A stretch of DNA of 64,000 bases from Natrialba swarupiae (GTDB lineage: Archaea > Halobacteriota > Halobacteria > Halobacteriales > Natrialbaceae). The DNA lies in assembly GCF_008245225.1 (NCBI RefSeq), contig NZ_VTAW01000007.1, positions 1-64,000 on the forward strand. The letters are read 5' to 3'. Positions within the stretch are counted from its first letter, which is position 1. Each line of letters opens with the position of its first letter. Below the pieces are notes generated by a model. It did no database searches, was not told the origin of the DNA, and saw only the letters and a list, made by a program, of their open reading frames with translations. The position numbers and the translations under genes are program-made. Shown here piece after piece: positions 42,462 through 51,491 of this stretch.

Positions 42462-43964
42462 TTAGTTGCCGCCGGCGAGGGTCAGATCGTCACTGAACTC
42501 GATGTTGATGTTTTTCACGCGGGTGTGATCGAGCAGTTCCGAGATATCCTCTTTGTTCCCGATGCCGCTCTGTTTGTAACCGCCAAACGGCGCGCCGATG
42601 TAGTGGCGTCCGTGCTGGTTGATCCAGATGTAACCCGACTCGATATCGTCCGCAGCCCGGTGTGCCGTGTTGAGGTCGTTCGTCCAGACGCTTGCAGTCA
42701 GGCCGTAGTCGGTGCTGTTGGCGATCTCGATCATCTCGTCGTACTCGCTCCAGGTCATCACCGAGAGCACCGGCCCGAACGTCTCCTCGTGAGCGATCGT
42801 CATATCCGGCTCGACTTCGAAGACGGTTGGCTCGAGGTAGTATCCACGGTCGTACTCGTCGACCGTCTCGCCGCCGAACAGCACGTCCGCGCCTTCCTCT
42901 TTGGCGATATCGATGTACTTGCAGACTTTCTCGAACTGTGGCTCGGAGACGACCGACCCCATCGTGTTCGACTCGTCGAACGGATCCCCGATCGTCACCG
43001 ATTCGAGTCGGTCGATCAGCGGCGGAACGACGTCGTCGTAGGCGTCCTCGTGGACGAGTAGCCGGGTGCCGCTGCCACAGGACTGGCCCTGCCAGGGTAA
43101 CGCCATCGCCCCCTTGAGGCCGTCGAGAACGCGGTCCATGTCGGCGTCGGGATAGACGATAAACGGATTCTTGCCACCCAACTCGAGCAAGACGGGTGAG
43201 AGGTTCTTCGAGGCACCCTGCATGATCTTCTTTCCGGTTGCGGGGCTGCCGACCATCGAGACGAGCCTGACGTCGTCGTGTTCGACGAGGTTCGCGCCCG
43301 TTTCGCCGAAGCCGGTGACGATGTTGATCAGGCCGTCCGGGAAGAGATCACACTCGTCGATGAGACGTCCGATGTACAGCGCCGAAAGCGGGGTGAACTC
43401 CGATGGTTTGACGACGATGCCGTTGCCGGCGACGATCGCGGGCGCGACCTTCTCGGCGACGAACATCGTCGGGTGGTTGAACGGGATGATGCCGGCGACG
43501 ACGCCGTAGGGTTCACGCTGGGTGAAGTTGTGATTGTTCGGCCCGGTCGGGATCGTCTCCCCTTTGAGCTCGGTCGCCAGCCCGGCGTTGTATTTGAGGT
43601 TGCGAGCGCCCTTCTCCGTGTCGAATTTCATCCGGGAGATACTGCTCCCGTTGTCGGCGACGTCGAGTTTCGTCAGTTCGTCCTGGTGCTCGAGGAGGAA
43701 ATCGGCGAAGGCTTCGACGCGCTCGCGGCGTTCGAAGACGTCGAGTTCCCGCCACTCCTGGCTGGCTCGGTCGGCAGCCTGGACGGCCTGGTCGACCTGG
43801 TCTTCGGTCGCGATCGGAACGTCGGCGAGGATCTCACCAGTCGATGGACACTCGTTTTCGAACGTCTCCTCGCTGGAGACGAACTCGCCGTCGATGTACA
43901 TTCGGTCCTCTATCTCGAGGGAGACGTGTTTTCCGGACAACGTCTCTAGATCGTACTCGAACAT
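42462..43964 (-). CDS. Aldehyde dehydrogenase family protein
   Basis: This 500-residue NAD(P)-dependent aldehyde dehydrogenase has all catalytic residues: Asn 163 in IIPFNHP, Lys 186 in VVKPSEF, Glu 261 in LLELGGKNP, and Cys 296 in GQSCGSGTRLLV. The C-terminal part has EETFGPVLSVM and SGYIWINQHGRHYIGAPFGGYKQSG. The His-Tyr-Ile in the last motif is typical of betaine-aldehyde/hydroxymuconic-type branches, but the substrate is not decided. It lies 69 bases downstream of the NMT1-like gene on the same strand, a probable operon. A start at residue 22 (MYIDGEF) is possible. Confidence 0.92.
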   Translation of the reverse strand: MFEYDLETLSGKHVSLEIEDRMYIDGEFVSSEETFENECPSTGEILADVPIATEDQVDQAVQAADRASQEWRELDVFERRERVEAFADFLLEHQDELTKLDVADNGSSISRMKFDTEKGARNLKYNAGLATELKGETIPTGPNNHNFTQREPYGVVAGIIPFNHPTMFVAEKVAPAIVAGNGIVVKPSEFTPLSALYIGRLIDECDLFPDGLINIVTGFGETGANLVEHDDVRLVSMVGSPATGKKIMQGASKNLSPVLLELGGKNPFIVYPDADMDRVLDGLKGAMALPWQGQSCGSGTRLLVHEDAYDDVVPPLIDRLESVTIGDPFDESNTMGSVVSEPQFEKVCKYIDIAKEEGADVLFGGETVDEYDRGYYLEPTVFEVEPDMTIAHEETFGPVLSVMTWSEYDEMIEIANSTDYGLTASVWTNDLNTAHRAADDIESGYIWINQHGRHYIGAPFGGYKQSGIGNKEDISELLDHTRVKNINIEFSDDLTLAGGN

Positions 43965-44033
43965 GCTATATGAGCATATGTCTCGCGCCTCTTATATAGC
44001 CGTTGTGACTGACGAACGGTGGCTGCAGCCGTC

Positions 44034-44948
44034 CTACGGAAACAGCCGTTCGTCGGCGATCGGCGGCCGTTCGAATACGCCGTAGCGGTCGGCGTACTCC
44101 ATCCAATCACGGACGTTCTCCCGCTGGTCGGACTCGAGAACGAACGGACAGTCGACGCCGTCGGTGACCTGCCGGAGCGCCTCGACCGTCCGCTCACCCT
44201 CCCACTCGCCGGTGTCCGTCTCCTCGAGAAACGCGGTGAGGACGGCTTCGTAGTTTTCGTTTCGGTACGCACGCGAGCGGCCGAGCGCGTCGACGAACGC
44301 CGTGACGCGCTCGGTGTGTGCGTCGTACACCGACCGGTCGACACAGACGAGGTGGACCAGCGGCCGATAGCCGGTCAGTTCGTCCCACTCGACACCCATG
44401 TCGTAGAGCAGTTCGTAGTCCGGATCCTCCTCGAGGCCCCAGTACCAGTCGTTGATCCGTTCGACGGCGTCGAGACGACCCGATTCCATCCGTTCGGCAA
44501 GTCCCTGATGGGTATCGACGACCCACTCGACGTCGTCGGGGCCGACGTCGAATCGATCCTCGAGAATCGCCTTGTGGTAGGTCATCGCGAGCGAGCGGTC
44601 GTGGATACCGACTCGCTTCCCGACGAGATCTTGTGGGTCGTCGATGCCGGATTCGGCGCGGACGAACATGCCGTTGCCGCGCTGATACGTCAACCCAGCG
44701 GCGACTGCGAGCGGATCGGTCGGGACGACGTCGGTGTGACTGACGAGCTTCGACGTGACGTACTTCCCCATCGACATCGTCGTGGCGTCGAGCTCTCCGG
44801 TAAGCAAGAGCTGATCCTTTCTCGGCGAGTGGTTGTGTTCGACGCTGACGTCGCCGAGAGTCGGCGTCACTTCCCCGGTCTCGAGTGCGTAGTAGAACTG
44901 TCTTGTGTTGTAAAACGGCGTCGTACTGAATTTGAGCGTCTCCGTCAT
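44034..44948 (-). CDS. NMT1/THI5-like or 4,5-dihydroxyphthalate decarboxylase-like protein, no signal peptide
   Basis: This 304-residue protein has the type 2 periplasmic-binding fold of NMT1-like receptors: FSTTPFYNTRQFYYALETG at the start, DLVGKRVGIHDRSLAMTYHK near 130, and a WVVDTHQGLAERMESGRLDA hinge part. It has no Tat motif, no lipobox and no membrane segment, and no ABC permease or ATPase is nearby. This fold is also used by the cytoplasmic 4,5-dihydroxyphthalate decarboxylase group, whose KRVG segment is similar. I therefore think an enzyme, perhaps a decarboxylase that yields an aldehyde for the adjacent dehydrogenase, is at least as likely as a receptor. Start at 44948 fits better than nine codons upstream. 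Confidence 0.7.
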   Translation of the reverse strand: MTETLKFSTTPFYNTRQFYYALETGEVTPTLGDVSVEHNHSPRKDQLLLTGELDATTMSMGKYVTSKLVSHTDVVPTDPLAVAAGLTYQRGNGMFVRAESGIDDPQDLVGKRVGIHDRSLAMTYHKAILEDRFDVGPDDVEWVVDTHQGLAERMESGRLDAVERINDWYWGLEEDPDYELLYDMGVEWDELTGYRPLVHLVCVDRSVYDAHTERVTAFVDALGRSRAYRNENYEAVLTAFLEETDTGEWEGERTVEALRQVTDGVDCPFVLESDQRENVRDWMEYADRYGVFERPPIADERLFP

Positions 44949-45330
44949 CACCGATGCATGAGTGGCGACCAGCAAAAATCTGCTGACTACTTACGGGCGG
45001 ACTCCCCGGGGCTGGGTGGCCAGGTGTCGCTCTAGCGATTCGTCCCGTCGTCCGCAGTGAGCAGAAATCGACGTACAGCGACCCGGTATCGGGGACCACC
45101 GACTCGGCGGATGCCTACTCCGTTGTTATTAATTATTATATTACGGTCGATAATCACGTGAACACCTGTCCCACATACAAGATGAATCCCCCGTCGAGTG
45201 CAGGGGAGGCAATTGGTGATTTTTTATATCGGATTCTATCGTATAGGAATAATGCACTAAGTCCGTTATTTTGCCGTTTTATTTGTATATGTACACGGTC
45301 CGGCAATGCAGGACCCCCGACGCACGACCC

Positions 45331-45495
45331 CTAGGATTTGGCAAGCCTACACTGCAGGGTCGAATGCGGTGGTGTGGTTCGATTCGACCCTGCAGTCGAC
45401 GCGTGTCCTAATGGCGTTCCAAACCTGAACTGGTGGGTGGAACCGATGGCGGTCGTCTCGTTTCACCCATCAGTCGACGTTTGGAACGGTACTAG
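45331..45495. repeat. CTAG-bounded palindromic element, long form
   Basis: The element starts and ends at CTAG. The first hairpin is perfect over 14 bases: ACTGCAGGGTCGAA (45351-45364) with TTCGACCCTGCAGT (45383-45396), followed by CGACGCGTGTC. A second, nested palindrome follows (CGTTCCAAAC at 45415-45424 with GTTTGGAACG at 45479-45488, and TGGTGGGTG with CACCCATCA further in). The short form at 56665-56752 lacks the second palindrome. Confidence 0.75.
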
Positions 45496-45523
45496 ATGTC
45501 CGATCCGACCGCAGAAGTCACAA

Positions 45524-45534
45524 GGTATATTATT
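45524..45534 (+). promoter_or_regulatory. TATA box for the dihydropyrimidinase-like operon
   Basis: GGTATATTATT is 30 bases before ATG 45559 and starts 28 bases after the palindromic element. A leaderless transcript is expected. Confidence 0.5.
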
Positions 45535-45558
45535 GTAGCAGGTATTGTATTCGGATGT

Positions 45559-46950
45559 ATGTCAGTAGACCTCGTGGTCAGAGACTGTACAATCGTTACC
45601 CCTGAAGGGCAGATAGGCCCGGACGCAGGGGTTGCGGTTGACGACGGGAAGATCGTTGCGATCGGATCGAGCGAAAATCTGCCGGACGCCGATGAGGTCG
45701 TCGAGGCAGACGGTAACTACCTCGCCCCCGGCGTCATCGACTGCCACATTCACAACCGGACCCCCGGTCTCGAGTACAAAGAAGACTGGAAAACGGCCAC
45801 CCAGGCCGCGGCTGCCGGCGGTGTAACCACCGTCATGGGTATGCCCAACACGGACCCGGTCATCGACCAGCCAGAACACATCGAGACGAAAGCCAATCTC
45901 GGTGACGAGAACGCGCTCGTCGACTTCCAGTTCTACGCGGTCATCACGTCCAACAACTACGATCAGGTCCACGACCTCGCCGAGACGGGCGTCGTCGGCT
46001 ACAAGGTGTTCCTGGGCACCACGATCGGTGCGATTCCCCCACCGAACGACGGCGAACTTCTCGAGGCGATGGAACAGGTCGCCGAGACCAACCGCCGGCT
46101 CGGATTCCACGAAGAGAACGACGAGATTCTCTCACACCTTGCCGAGAAGTTCCAGGAAGAAGGCAAAAACGACCCGATCTACCACACGTGGTCGCGACCG
46201 CCGATCACGGAACGAGAGGCGATCAGCCGAACGATCCTCTTCGCAGAGGAGACCGGTGCGAAGATCCACATGTTCCACCTCTCGTGTGGCTCGGGCGCGG
46301 AGCTCGTCGCCGAGGGGAAAGACCGCGGCATCGACGTGACCGCCGAGACGATGCCCCACTATCTGTGGTTCACCGAGGACGTCATGCGAGAGAAAGGAAA
46401 CGTCGCTCGCATCCAGCCTCCGATCCGCGATCAGGAAGAGCAGGATCTCCTCTGGGAACAGGTCCAGGGCGACGGCATCGACTGTATCGCAACCGACCAC
46501 TCGCCGCACACGGACGAAGAGAAGGGCATGGACGATCCCTTCAAGAACACCTGGGAGGTTATCTCCGGGTTCGTCGGCCTCGAGACCGAGGTCCCGGCCA
46601 TGCTCTCGTTCGTCAACGAGGGTCGTATGAGCCTCGAGCAGTGGATCAACATGCACTCGACCCAGCCGGCGAAGATCTGGGGCATGTATCCCGAGAAGGG
46701 ATCGCTGCAGGTCGGTACCGACGCCGACTTCACCATCTTCGATCTCGAAGAAGAGTGGACCCTCGAGGATCGCCACTCGCTGCACTCGAAGAACACGGTG
46801 ACGCCGTTCGAGGGAGAATCGTTCACCGGTAGCGTCGAGACGACGATCGTCAGAGGCAACGTCGTCTACGAAGACGGCGAAGTCGTCGGCGAATCCGGTT
46901 ACGGGAACCAGGTCGACGTCGACGAAATCGACAACGATTACGGAAACTAA
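45559..46950 (+). CDS. Dihydropyrimidinase/allantoinase/dihydroorotase-like cyclic amidohydrolase
   Basis: This 463-residue amidohydrolase has a binuclear metal centre. Metal residues are visible as DCHIHNR near residue 60, the Lys to be carboxylated in GYKVFLGTT, His in MFHLSCGSG and TAETMPHYL, and Asp in CIATDHSPHTDEEK. The TDHSPH motif is close to allantoinase and class I dihydroorotase, so ring-opening of a ureide, hydantoin or pyrimidine-like ring is expected. The stop TAA overlaps the ATG of the next gene by one base. Start at 45559 is set by the TATA box; the longer frame from 45496 is unlikely. Confidence 0.9.
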   Translation: MSVDLVVRDCTIVTPEGQIGPDAGVAVDDGKIVAIGSSENLPDADEVVEADGNYLAPGVIDCHIHNRTPGLEYKEDWKTATQAAAAGGVTTVMGMPNTDPVIDQPEHIETKANLGDENALVDFQFYAVITSNNYDQVHDLAETGVVGYKVFLGTTIGAIPPPNDGELLEAMEQVAETNRRLGFHEENDEILSHLAEKFQEEGKNDPIYHTWSRPPITEREAISRTILFAEETGAKIHMFHLSCGSGAELVAEGKDRGIDVTAETMPHYLWFTEDVMREKGNVARIQPPIRDQEEQDLLWEQVQGDGIDCIATDHSPHTDEEKGMDDPFKNTWEVISGFVGLETEVPAMLSFVNEGRMSLEQWINMHSTQPAKIWGMYPEKGSLQVGTDADFTIFDLEEEWTLEDRHSLHSKNTVTPFEGESFTGSVETTIVRGNVVYEDGEVVGESGYGNQVDVDEIDNDYGN

Positions 46951-48170
46951 TGAGCGAAGACGCATACGAGCGCGGCCGAGAGACGGGAACGCGGCTCCGA
47001 GAGGCCATCGAGCACAACCTCGAGGGCTTCTGGCAGGCAGTCGCCAACCGCGGACTCGACCGCGAGACGGTACACGAGGAAGCACGTGCCAACCGAGAGC
47101 GGCTCACGGAGTCGACGCGTTCCAAGATCCACGGGATGGCCGACGCAGCGGGCGTTCCCCACCGTGATCTGCTCGCGTACAACCTCTTCGAGGAGACGCT
47201 CGTCACCGACGGCTGTACGACGGCCATCGCCGCCGGAGAGGCATCGGCGACCGGCGAGACGATCTTCTTCAAGCAAAGCGATAAGAAAGGTGCTGACGAG
47301 TTCGAGGGCGAGAACTACCACAAGCACAACCAGATCAACGTCGTCAGCGTCGAAGACCCCGACGACAAGAACAAGGTCATCGGCGTCACTGCCGCCGGTT
47401 CGACGGCGGTCAAGATGGGGATGAACGACCAGGGCGTCGCCATCGGCTCGAACATCTCCCGGACGGTTACCTTCGACGAGGACGGGAAAGATTCGAAAGA
47501 CTGGGCAGCCGCCTCTCGGGGCGCGTACATGCGCGAAGGGCTGCTCCACGGCGACACCGCAGAGGAGGTCGCCCAGCACATCACCCCGATGCTGTTCTCG
47601 GATCCGATGTCCTCACCCGGCAACATCCCGATCGCCGACGCCGAGAAAGCGATCATCCTCGAAGGCGAGTTCACCCACCTCGCGAGCGAGTGGGTCGAAG
47701 ACGACGTCATCGGTCGCGGGAACAAGTTCGAAGTGCTCTCCGATCTGGCGCGTTCACGCGAGGAGATCCCCTCGAGCTACTCGCGCCACGAGCGAGTAAT
47801 GGAGGTCCTCGAGGCCGAAAACGGCGACGTGACCGCCGAGACGATGCGTGATCTGTCGATGGATCACGAAAACGGTCCGGGCCTCGAGTCGATCTGTCGC
47901 TACCAGGAGAACGACTATACGGACGAAACGTCGCTTTCAGCGGCGATCTTCGAACTCGACGGCGACGAGCCGGAAAACAGCACGATCTACATCGCGCTCG
48001 GTAAGCCAAGTTACGCTTGGCGAACCGAGGAAGGCGACGGCTGGCTCGCCCTCGAGGCAGGCGCTTCCGAGGACGACGTACCGGAGCGATTCCTCACGGG
48101 AGACGCCTGGTTCGACCACTACACGGAAGAACCCTACGAAGGCGAAGCCGAACCGCCGGCGCTCGACTGA
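46950..48170 (+). CDS. C45 family autoproteolytic acyltransferase/hydrolase (Ntn fold)
   Basis: This 406-residue Ntn-type enzyme should cleave itself before Cys 89 (TDGCTT), which then becomes the nucleophile, as in isopenicillin N acyltransferase. Supporting segments are an N-terminal helical pro-region, FKQSDKKG, and NDQGVAIGSN in the core, the usual position of a substrate-binding Asn. It is translationally coupled to the cyclic amidohydrolase. I infer that it hydrolyses the ring-opened amide or N-carbamoyl product, taking the place of a standard carbamoylase. Members of the family vary widely in substrate. Confidence 0.85.
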   Translation: MSEDAYERGRETGTRLREAIEHNLEGFWQAVANRGLDRETVHEEARANRERLTESTRSKIHGMADAAGVPHRDLLAYNLFEETLVTDGCTTAIAAGEASATGETIFFKQSDKKGADEFEGENYHKHNQINVVSVEDPDDKNKVIGVTAAGSTAVKMGMNDQGVAIGSNISRTVTFDEDGKDSKDWAAASRGAYMREGLLHGDTAEEVAQHITPMLFSDPMSSPGNIPIADAEKAIILEGEFTHLASEWVEDDVIGRGNKFEVLSDLARSREEIPSSYSRHERVMEVLEAENGDVTAETMRDLSMDHENGPGLESICRYQENDYTDETSLSAAIFELDGDEPENSTIYIALGKPSYAWRTEEGDGWLALEAGASEDDVPERFLTGDAWFDHYTEEPYEGEAEPPALD

Positions 48171-48173
48171 ACT

Positions 48174-48190
48174 TTCGTTCGTTTTTTCGA
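48174..48190 (+). terminator. Possible T-tract terminator
   Basis: CTTTCGTTCGTTTTTTCG starts within a few bases of the C45 gene stop and separates it from the TRAP genes. Confidence 0.42.
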
Positions 48191-48352
48191 CTGGACGCCG
48201 TCGACAGCGTCGATAGCAGTCGGTGGCCGTAACGAGGGCGAGTCGACAGTCACCTCACTCTCGCCACGGCGAACGTATTCGTCCAGTTATTCACCGACAA
48301 ATACACCACATATTATTCTAGATATTTTTTCACCAGTTTAAGTTTTTCGCCA

Positions 48353-48361
48353 GATTTAAGT
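48353..48361 (+). promoter_or_regulatory. TATA-like box of the first TAXI-TRAP operon
   Basis: GATTTAAG is about 30 bases before ATG 48386 in an AT-rich stretch (48285-48361). It supports 48386 over the earlier in-frame start at 48362. Confidence 0.4.
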
Positions 48362-48385
48362 GTGATAAAGAATAGTGTGAGACGT

Positions 48386-49345
48386 ATGCCACCAGTCAGC
48401 AGACGCAGCTTTCTCGCGAGTGGGAGTGTTGTCGGTGCCGGCCTCGTCGCCGGTTGTCTCGGGGGGGACGACGATAGCGTTCACCTTCAGGTCGATACGG
48501 CGGCAGAGGGCGCATCGCACTACAACATGTCCGCGCCCTGGGTCGAGCTACTGCCCGATCACTCGGAGGACCCCGCCCTCAACGCGACGGTGAGTTCGTC
48601 GGACGGGTCGGTCGCGAACATGCGTGCACTCGACGACGGCGAAATCGACGTTGGAACGTCCGTCGACCAGATCGGACACCTGGCCTACAACGGACAGGGG
48701 CCGTTCGACGGAAACGAGATCGACATTCGCTGCATCATGCGCGGCGAGCTCGTCCCGCAGTACTACGTGGTCCAGGCCGATTCGGACATCGATTCGATCT
48801 GGGATCTCGACGGCCGGAGCGTCACCCCCGGTCCGGAGGGTGGCGGAACGACTGGACAACACGAGGCGCTGATGGACCAGTACGGTCTCGAGACCGACGA
48901 CGTCTATCTGAGCTACGGAGAGGGTGGGCGTGCGCTCCGTGACGGCGACGTCGACGCGTGGTTCGTCTTCCACGGGTCGGACGCCATCAACGCGTTTGCG
49001 ACCGACGGCGACGAACTCGAGCTCCTCGAGTTCGACGACGAAGCGATGGAGGGACTCCAGGAGGTGTTCCCGTGGACGGTCGAAGCGGATGTGACGCCGG
49101 ATATGCTCGAAAACTACGAGGAGACCACGGGCGTGATGGGGACACACGGCTACTGGATGACGACGCCGGAGATGGACGACGACGTCGTCTACGAGCTGTG
49201 TCGCGTCGTGACGAGCAATCCGGAGCCGATTCGGGACAGTAACGTCAACTCCGAGGAGTTCGGACTCGAGTTCGCCCACTACGACTTCGGCGTCCCGTAT
49301 CACGACGCCGCAATCGAGTTCTTCGAAGACGAGGGCGTACTCTAA
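48386..49345 (+). CDS. TAXI family TRAP transporter solute-binding lipoprotein (copy 1)
   Basis: This 319-residue receptor has twin arginines at 6-7 (SRRSFLASG) and lipobox Cys 24 (LVAGC), for Tat export and lipid anchoring. The mature protein shows TAXI-family features: AAEGASHYNMSAPW, DVGTSVDQIGHLAYNGQG and GGRALRDGDVDAWFVFHGS. It ends about five bases before its permease gene. Copy 2 at 51492 is closely similar along the whole length. The solute is unknown; known TAXI systems take up glutamate, 2-oxoglutarate and related acids. The upstream amidohydrolase operon suggests an amide or its product. Confidence 0.9.
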   Translation: MPPVSRRSFLASGSVVGAGLVAGCLGGDDDSVHLQVDTAAEGASHYNMSAPWVELLPDHSEDPALNATVSSSDGSVANMRALDDGEIDVGTSVDQIGHLAYNGQGPFDGNEIDIRCIMRGELVPQYYVVQADSDIDSIWDLDGRSVTPGPEGGGTTGQHEALMDQYGLETDDVYLSYGEGGRALRDGDVDAWFVFHGSDAINAFATDGDELELLEFDDEAMEGLQEVFPWTVEADVTPDMLENYEETTGVMGTHGYWMTTPEMDDDVVYELCRVVTSNPEPIRDSNVNSEEFGLEFAHYDFGVPYHDAAIEFFEDEGVL

Positions 49346-49350
49346 TCGTC

Positions 49351-51309
49351 ATGAGTACATCTGTCGAGGGAGAAGTAGCAGTTCCAATCGACGACGATAC
49401 GACGCGGCTACAGAAGCTTTTGGCCGTTTTGATTGCAGCGTTTACCGTATACGTCGCCCTGACGCTGGAGTTCAGCACGTTCCAGCGGCTGGGCACGTTT
49501 TTGATGCTGACGCTCGTCTACCTGTTTCTTCGCTTCCCGCTTCGGGAAACGATCGAGCGGGAGTTGAGCGATCGACAGATACGACTCTGTAACTGGTTCG
49601 ATATCGCAATGATCGTCGGGTCGACGGTCACGTACGGCTATCTGATACTCAACTCAGCGCAGATTATCGAACAGGCAGGTCGCGTACAGACGTTCGAGAT
49701 TCCGCTCGGATTCCTCGCGATGTTCGTCGTCCTGGAAGCGACGCGACGGACGATCGGCTGGACGATCCCGCTGTTCGCCACCGGGTTCCTCGTCTACGTC
49801 TATCTCGGTCCGGCGTTTCCGGGGATATTCAGCCACCCCGGCTACTCGACCAATCAGCTGATCGTACAAATGTACGTCAGTACGAGGGGGCTGTTCTCGT
49901 TCCCGCTCGCCGTGATGTTCGACTACGTGTTCCTGTTCGTTCTGTTCGGGGCGTTACTGGAGGTATCCGGCGGTGGGAAGATGTTCCTGGATCTCGCGAA
50001 GGTCCTGTTCGGAAAGGTCACCGGCGGACCGGCAAAGCTCTCGGTGTTCGCGAGTGGCTCGATGGGGATGATATCCGGCAGCGCAGTCGCAAACGCCCTG
50101 ACGACGGGCGCATTTACGATCCCGACGATGAAAGATCAGGGATACGATCGGGACTTCGCGGCCGGCGTCGAAAGCGCCGCGAGTACTGGCGGGCAGCTAC
50201 TGCCACCGGTCATGGGCGCTGCCGTATTCATCATGATGGACATCACGGGCATCGATTACGTGACGATCATCACGAGAGCGCTCATTCCGGGGATCTTGAT
50301 GTTCCTCTGTATCTACATGGTCGTCCACTTTCAGAGCGTCAAATCCGGACAGGTCGGTCTGCCCGACGAGGCGATTCCGGACCGACGCTCGGTACTCAAG
50401 CGACTGTACTATTTCATCCCGGTCGTGATCCTGGTGTACCTGCTGTACGATGGTATCAGCGTTCGCCGATCGGTCATCTACGGGATCGGTGTTCTGCTCA
50501 TCGTGACGACCCTCGTCTACGACGCACGGCTGTACGATCCTCGACGGGAATCTCACGAACTCGCTTCGAACCCGTTCGTCGACGCCATCGAACTGACCGC
50601 GAAACGTGCAGCACCGATCGTCGTCGCTGCAACCTGTATCGGGATCATTCTGGGCGTTATCGGTATGACTGGGGTCGGCCTCGCGATCTCCTCGGTCGTA
50701 ATGGATCTCGCATCGATTCACCTGATGGTCGCGCTCGTGGTCGTTATGCTTTTGAGCATTATGTTCGGGATGGCAACCGACACCGTCACGGTGTACATCC
50801 TCCTCGCAGTCCTCGTCGCACCCGGACTCGTCGACATCGGCGTTCCCGAGCTCACCGCACACCTCTTTATTTTCTACTTCGGGCTGATGGCGATGGTCAC
50901 CCCGCCGGTCTGTATCGCCGCGTACGCGGCGTCGACGATCGCCGAGAGCGATCCGCTCAGAAGTGGCTTCTGGGCCTGGCGACTCTCGCTTGCGGCGTTC
51001 TTGCTTCCGTTCGCGTTCGTCTTCGACGAGAATCTGCTAATGATCGGGTCGGCCGACGCAATCGCATTGTCGATCCTGACGACGATCGTCGCGCTCACTG
51101 CCCTCGCAGGAGCGATCGTCGGCCACGCGTACACGGGCCTCTCCCGGATCGAACGAGCTACGCTCCTCGGTGCGTCCGTCCTGTTGATCGCGCCGAACCT
51201 GACCATAAACGCCGTCGGTCTCGGCCTGCTCGTAATCGGCGGATTCCGGCAGTTCCGCAGTATGGTGACCGAACGTCGGCTGACACCGCAGCCAACCGAA
51301 GCCGACTGA
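49351..51309 (+). CDS. TRAP transporter permease, fused 4TM-12TM (copy 1)
   Basis: This 652-residue permease has the small DctQ-like part at the N terminus (four segments over about 20-140) fused to the DctM-like part (twelve segments). Conserved DctM segments: GGGKMFLDLAKVLFGKVTGG, SGSMGMISGSAVANALTTG, the Gly/Pro-rich GGQLLPPVMGAAVFIM, and MATDTVTVYILLAVLVAP. This fused form normally works with TAXI receptors. It is five bases after the receptor gene. The adjacent second copy (52455) is almost the same in these blocks. Confidence 0.93.
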   Translation: MSTSVEGEVAVPIDDDTTRLQKLLAVLIAAFTVYVALTLEFSTFQRLGTFLMLTLVYLFLRFPLRETIERELSDRQIRLCNWFDIAMIVGSTVTYGYLILNSAQIIEQAGRVQTFEIPLGFLAMFVVLEATRRTIGWTIPLFATGFLVYVYLGPAFPGIFSHPGYSTNQLIVQMYVSTRGLFSFPLAVMFDYVFLFVLFGALLEVSGGGKMFLDLAKVLFGKVTGGPAKLSVFASGSMGMISGSAVANALTTGAFTIPTMKDQGYDRDFAAGVESAASTGGQLLPPVMGAAVFIMMDITGIDYVTIITRALIPGILMFLCIYMVVHFQSVKSGQVGLPDEAIPDRRSVLKRLYYFIPVVILVYLLYDGISVRRSVIYGIGVLLIVTTLVYDARLYDPRRESHELASNPFVDAIELTAKRAAPIVVAATCIGIILGVIGMTGVGLAISSVVMDLASIHLMVALVVVMLLSIMFGMATDTVTVYILLAVLVAPGLVDIGVPELTAHLFIFYFGLMAMVTPPVCIAAYAASTIAESDPLRSGFWAWRLSLAAFLLPFAFVFDENLLMIGSADAIALSILTTIVALTALAGAIVGHAYTGLSRIERATLLGASVLLIAPNLTINAVGLGLLVIGGFRQFRSMVTERRLTPQPTEAD

Positions 51310-51456
51310 GGTCGGCTACGGCCGACCGATCAACCGATTTCCCGATACATGTTATCGTTGTGTTAGGAAACGCAGCCACAGATAGTGGGCTACAACCGCC
51401 GATTTCCCGGGATCTGTTGACATTCCAGCAACAACTTATCACTCAGTTACGAAAGG

Positions 51457-51469
51457 GAATTTTTATGTG
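51457..51469 (+). promoter_or_regulatory. TATA-like box of the second TAXI-TRAP operon
   Basis: GGAATTTTTATGTG is about 29 bases before ATG 51492, the preferred start, and only about 14 before the alternative ATG at 51477. Confidence 0.42.
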
Positions 51470-51491
51470 AATGTAGATGTATCCGTTTAGC

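Larger units (their letters stand above)
44949..45558. other. Divergent intergenic region with an AT-rich part and a composite palindrome
   Basis: The 610 bases lie between the NMT1-like gene and the dihydropyrimidinase-like gene. 45119-45300 is AT-rich (TTATTAATTATTATATTACG). 45331-45495 is a palindromic element bounded by CTAG. The promoter of the downstream gene is at 45524-45534. The frame continuing upstream of 45559 starts right at the edge of the element and is not taken as coding. Confidence 0.5.
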
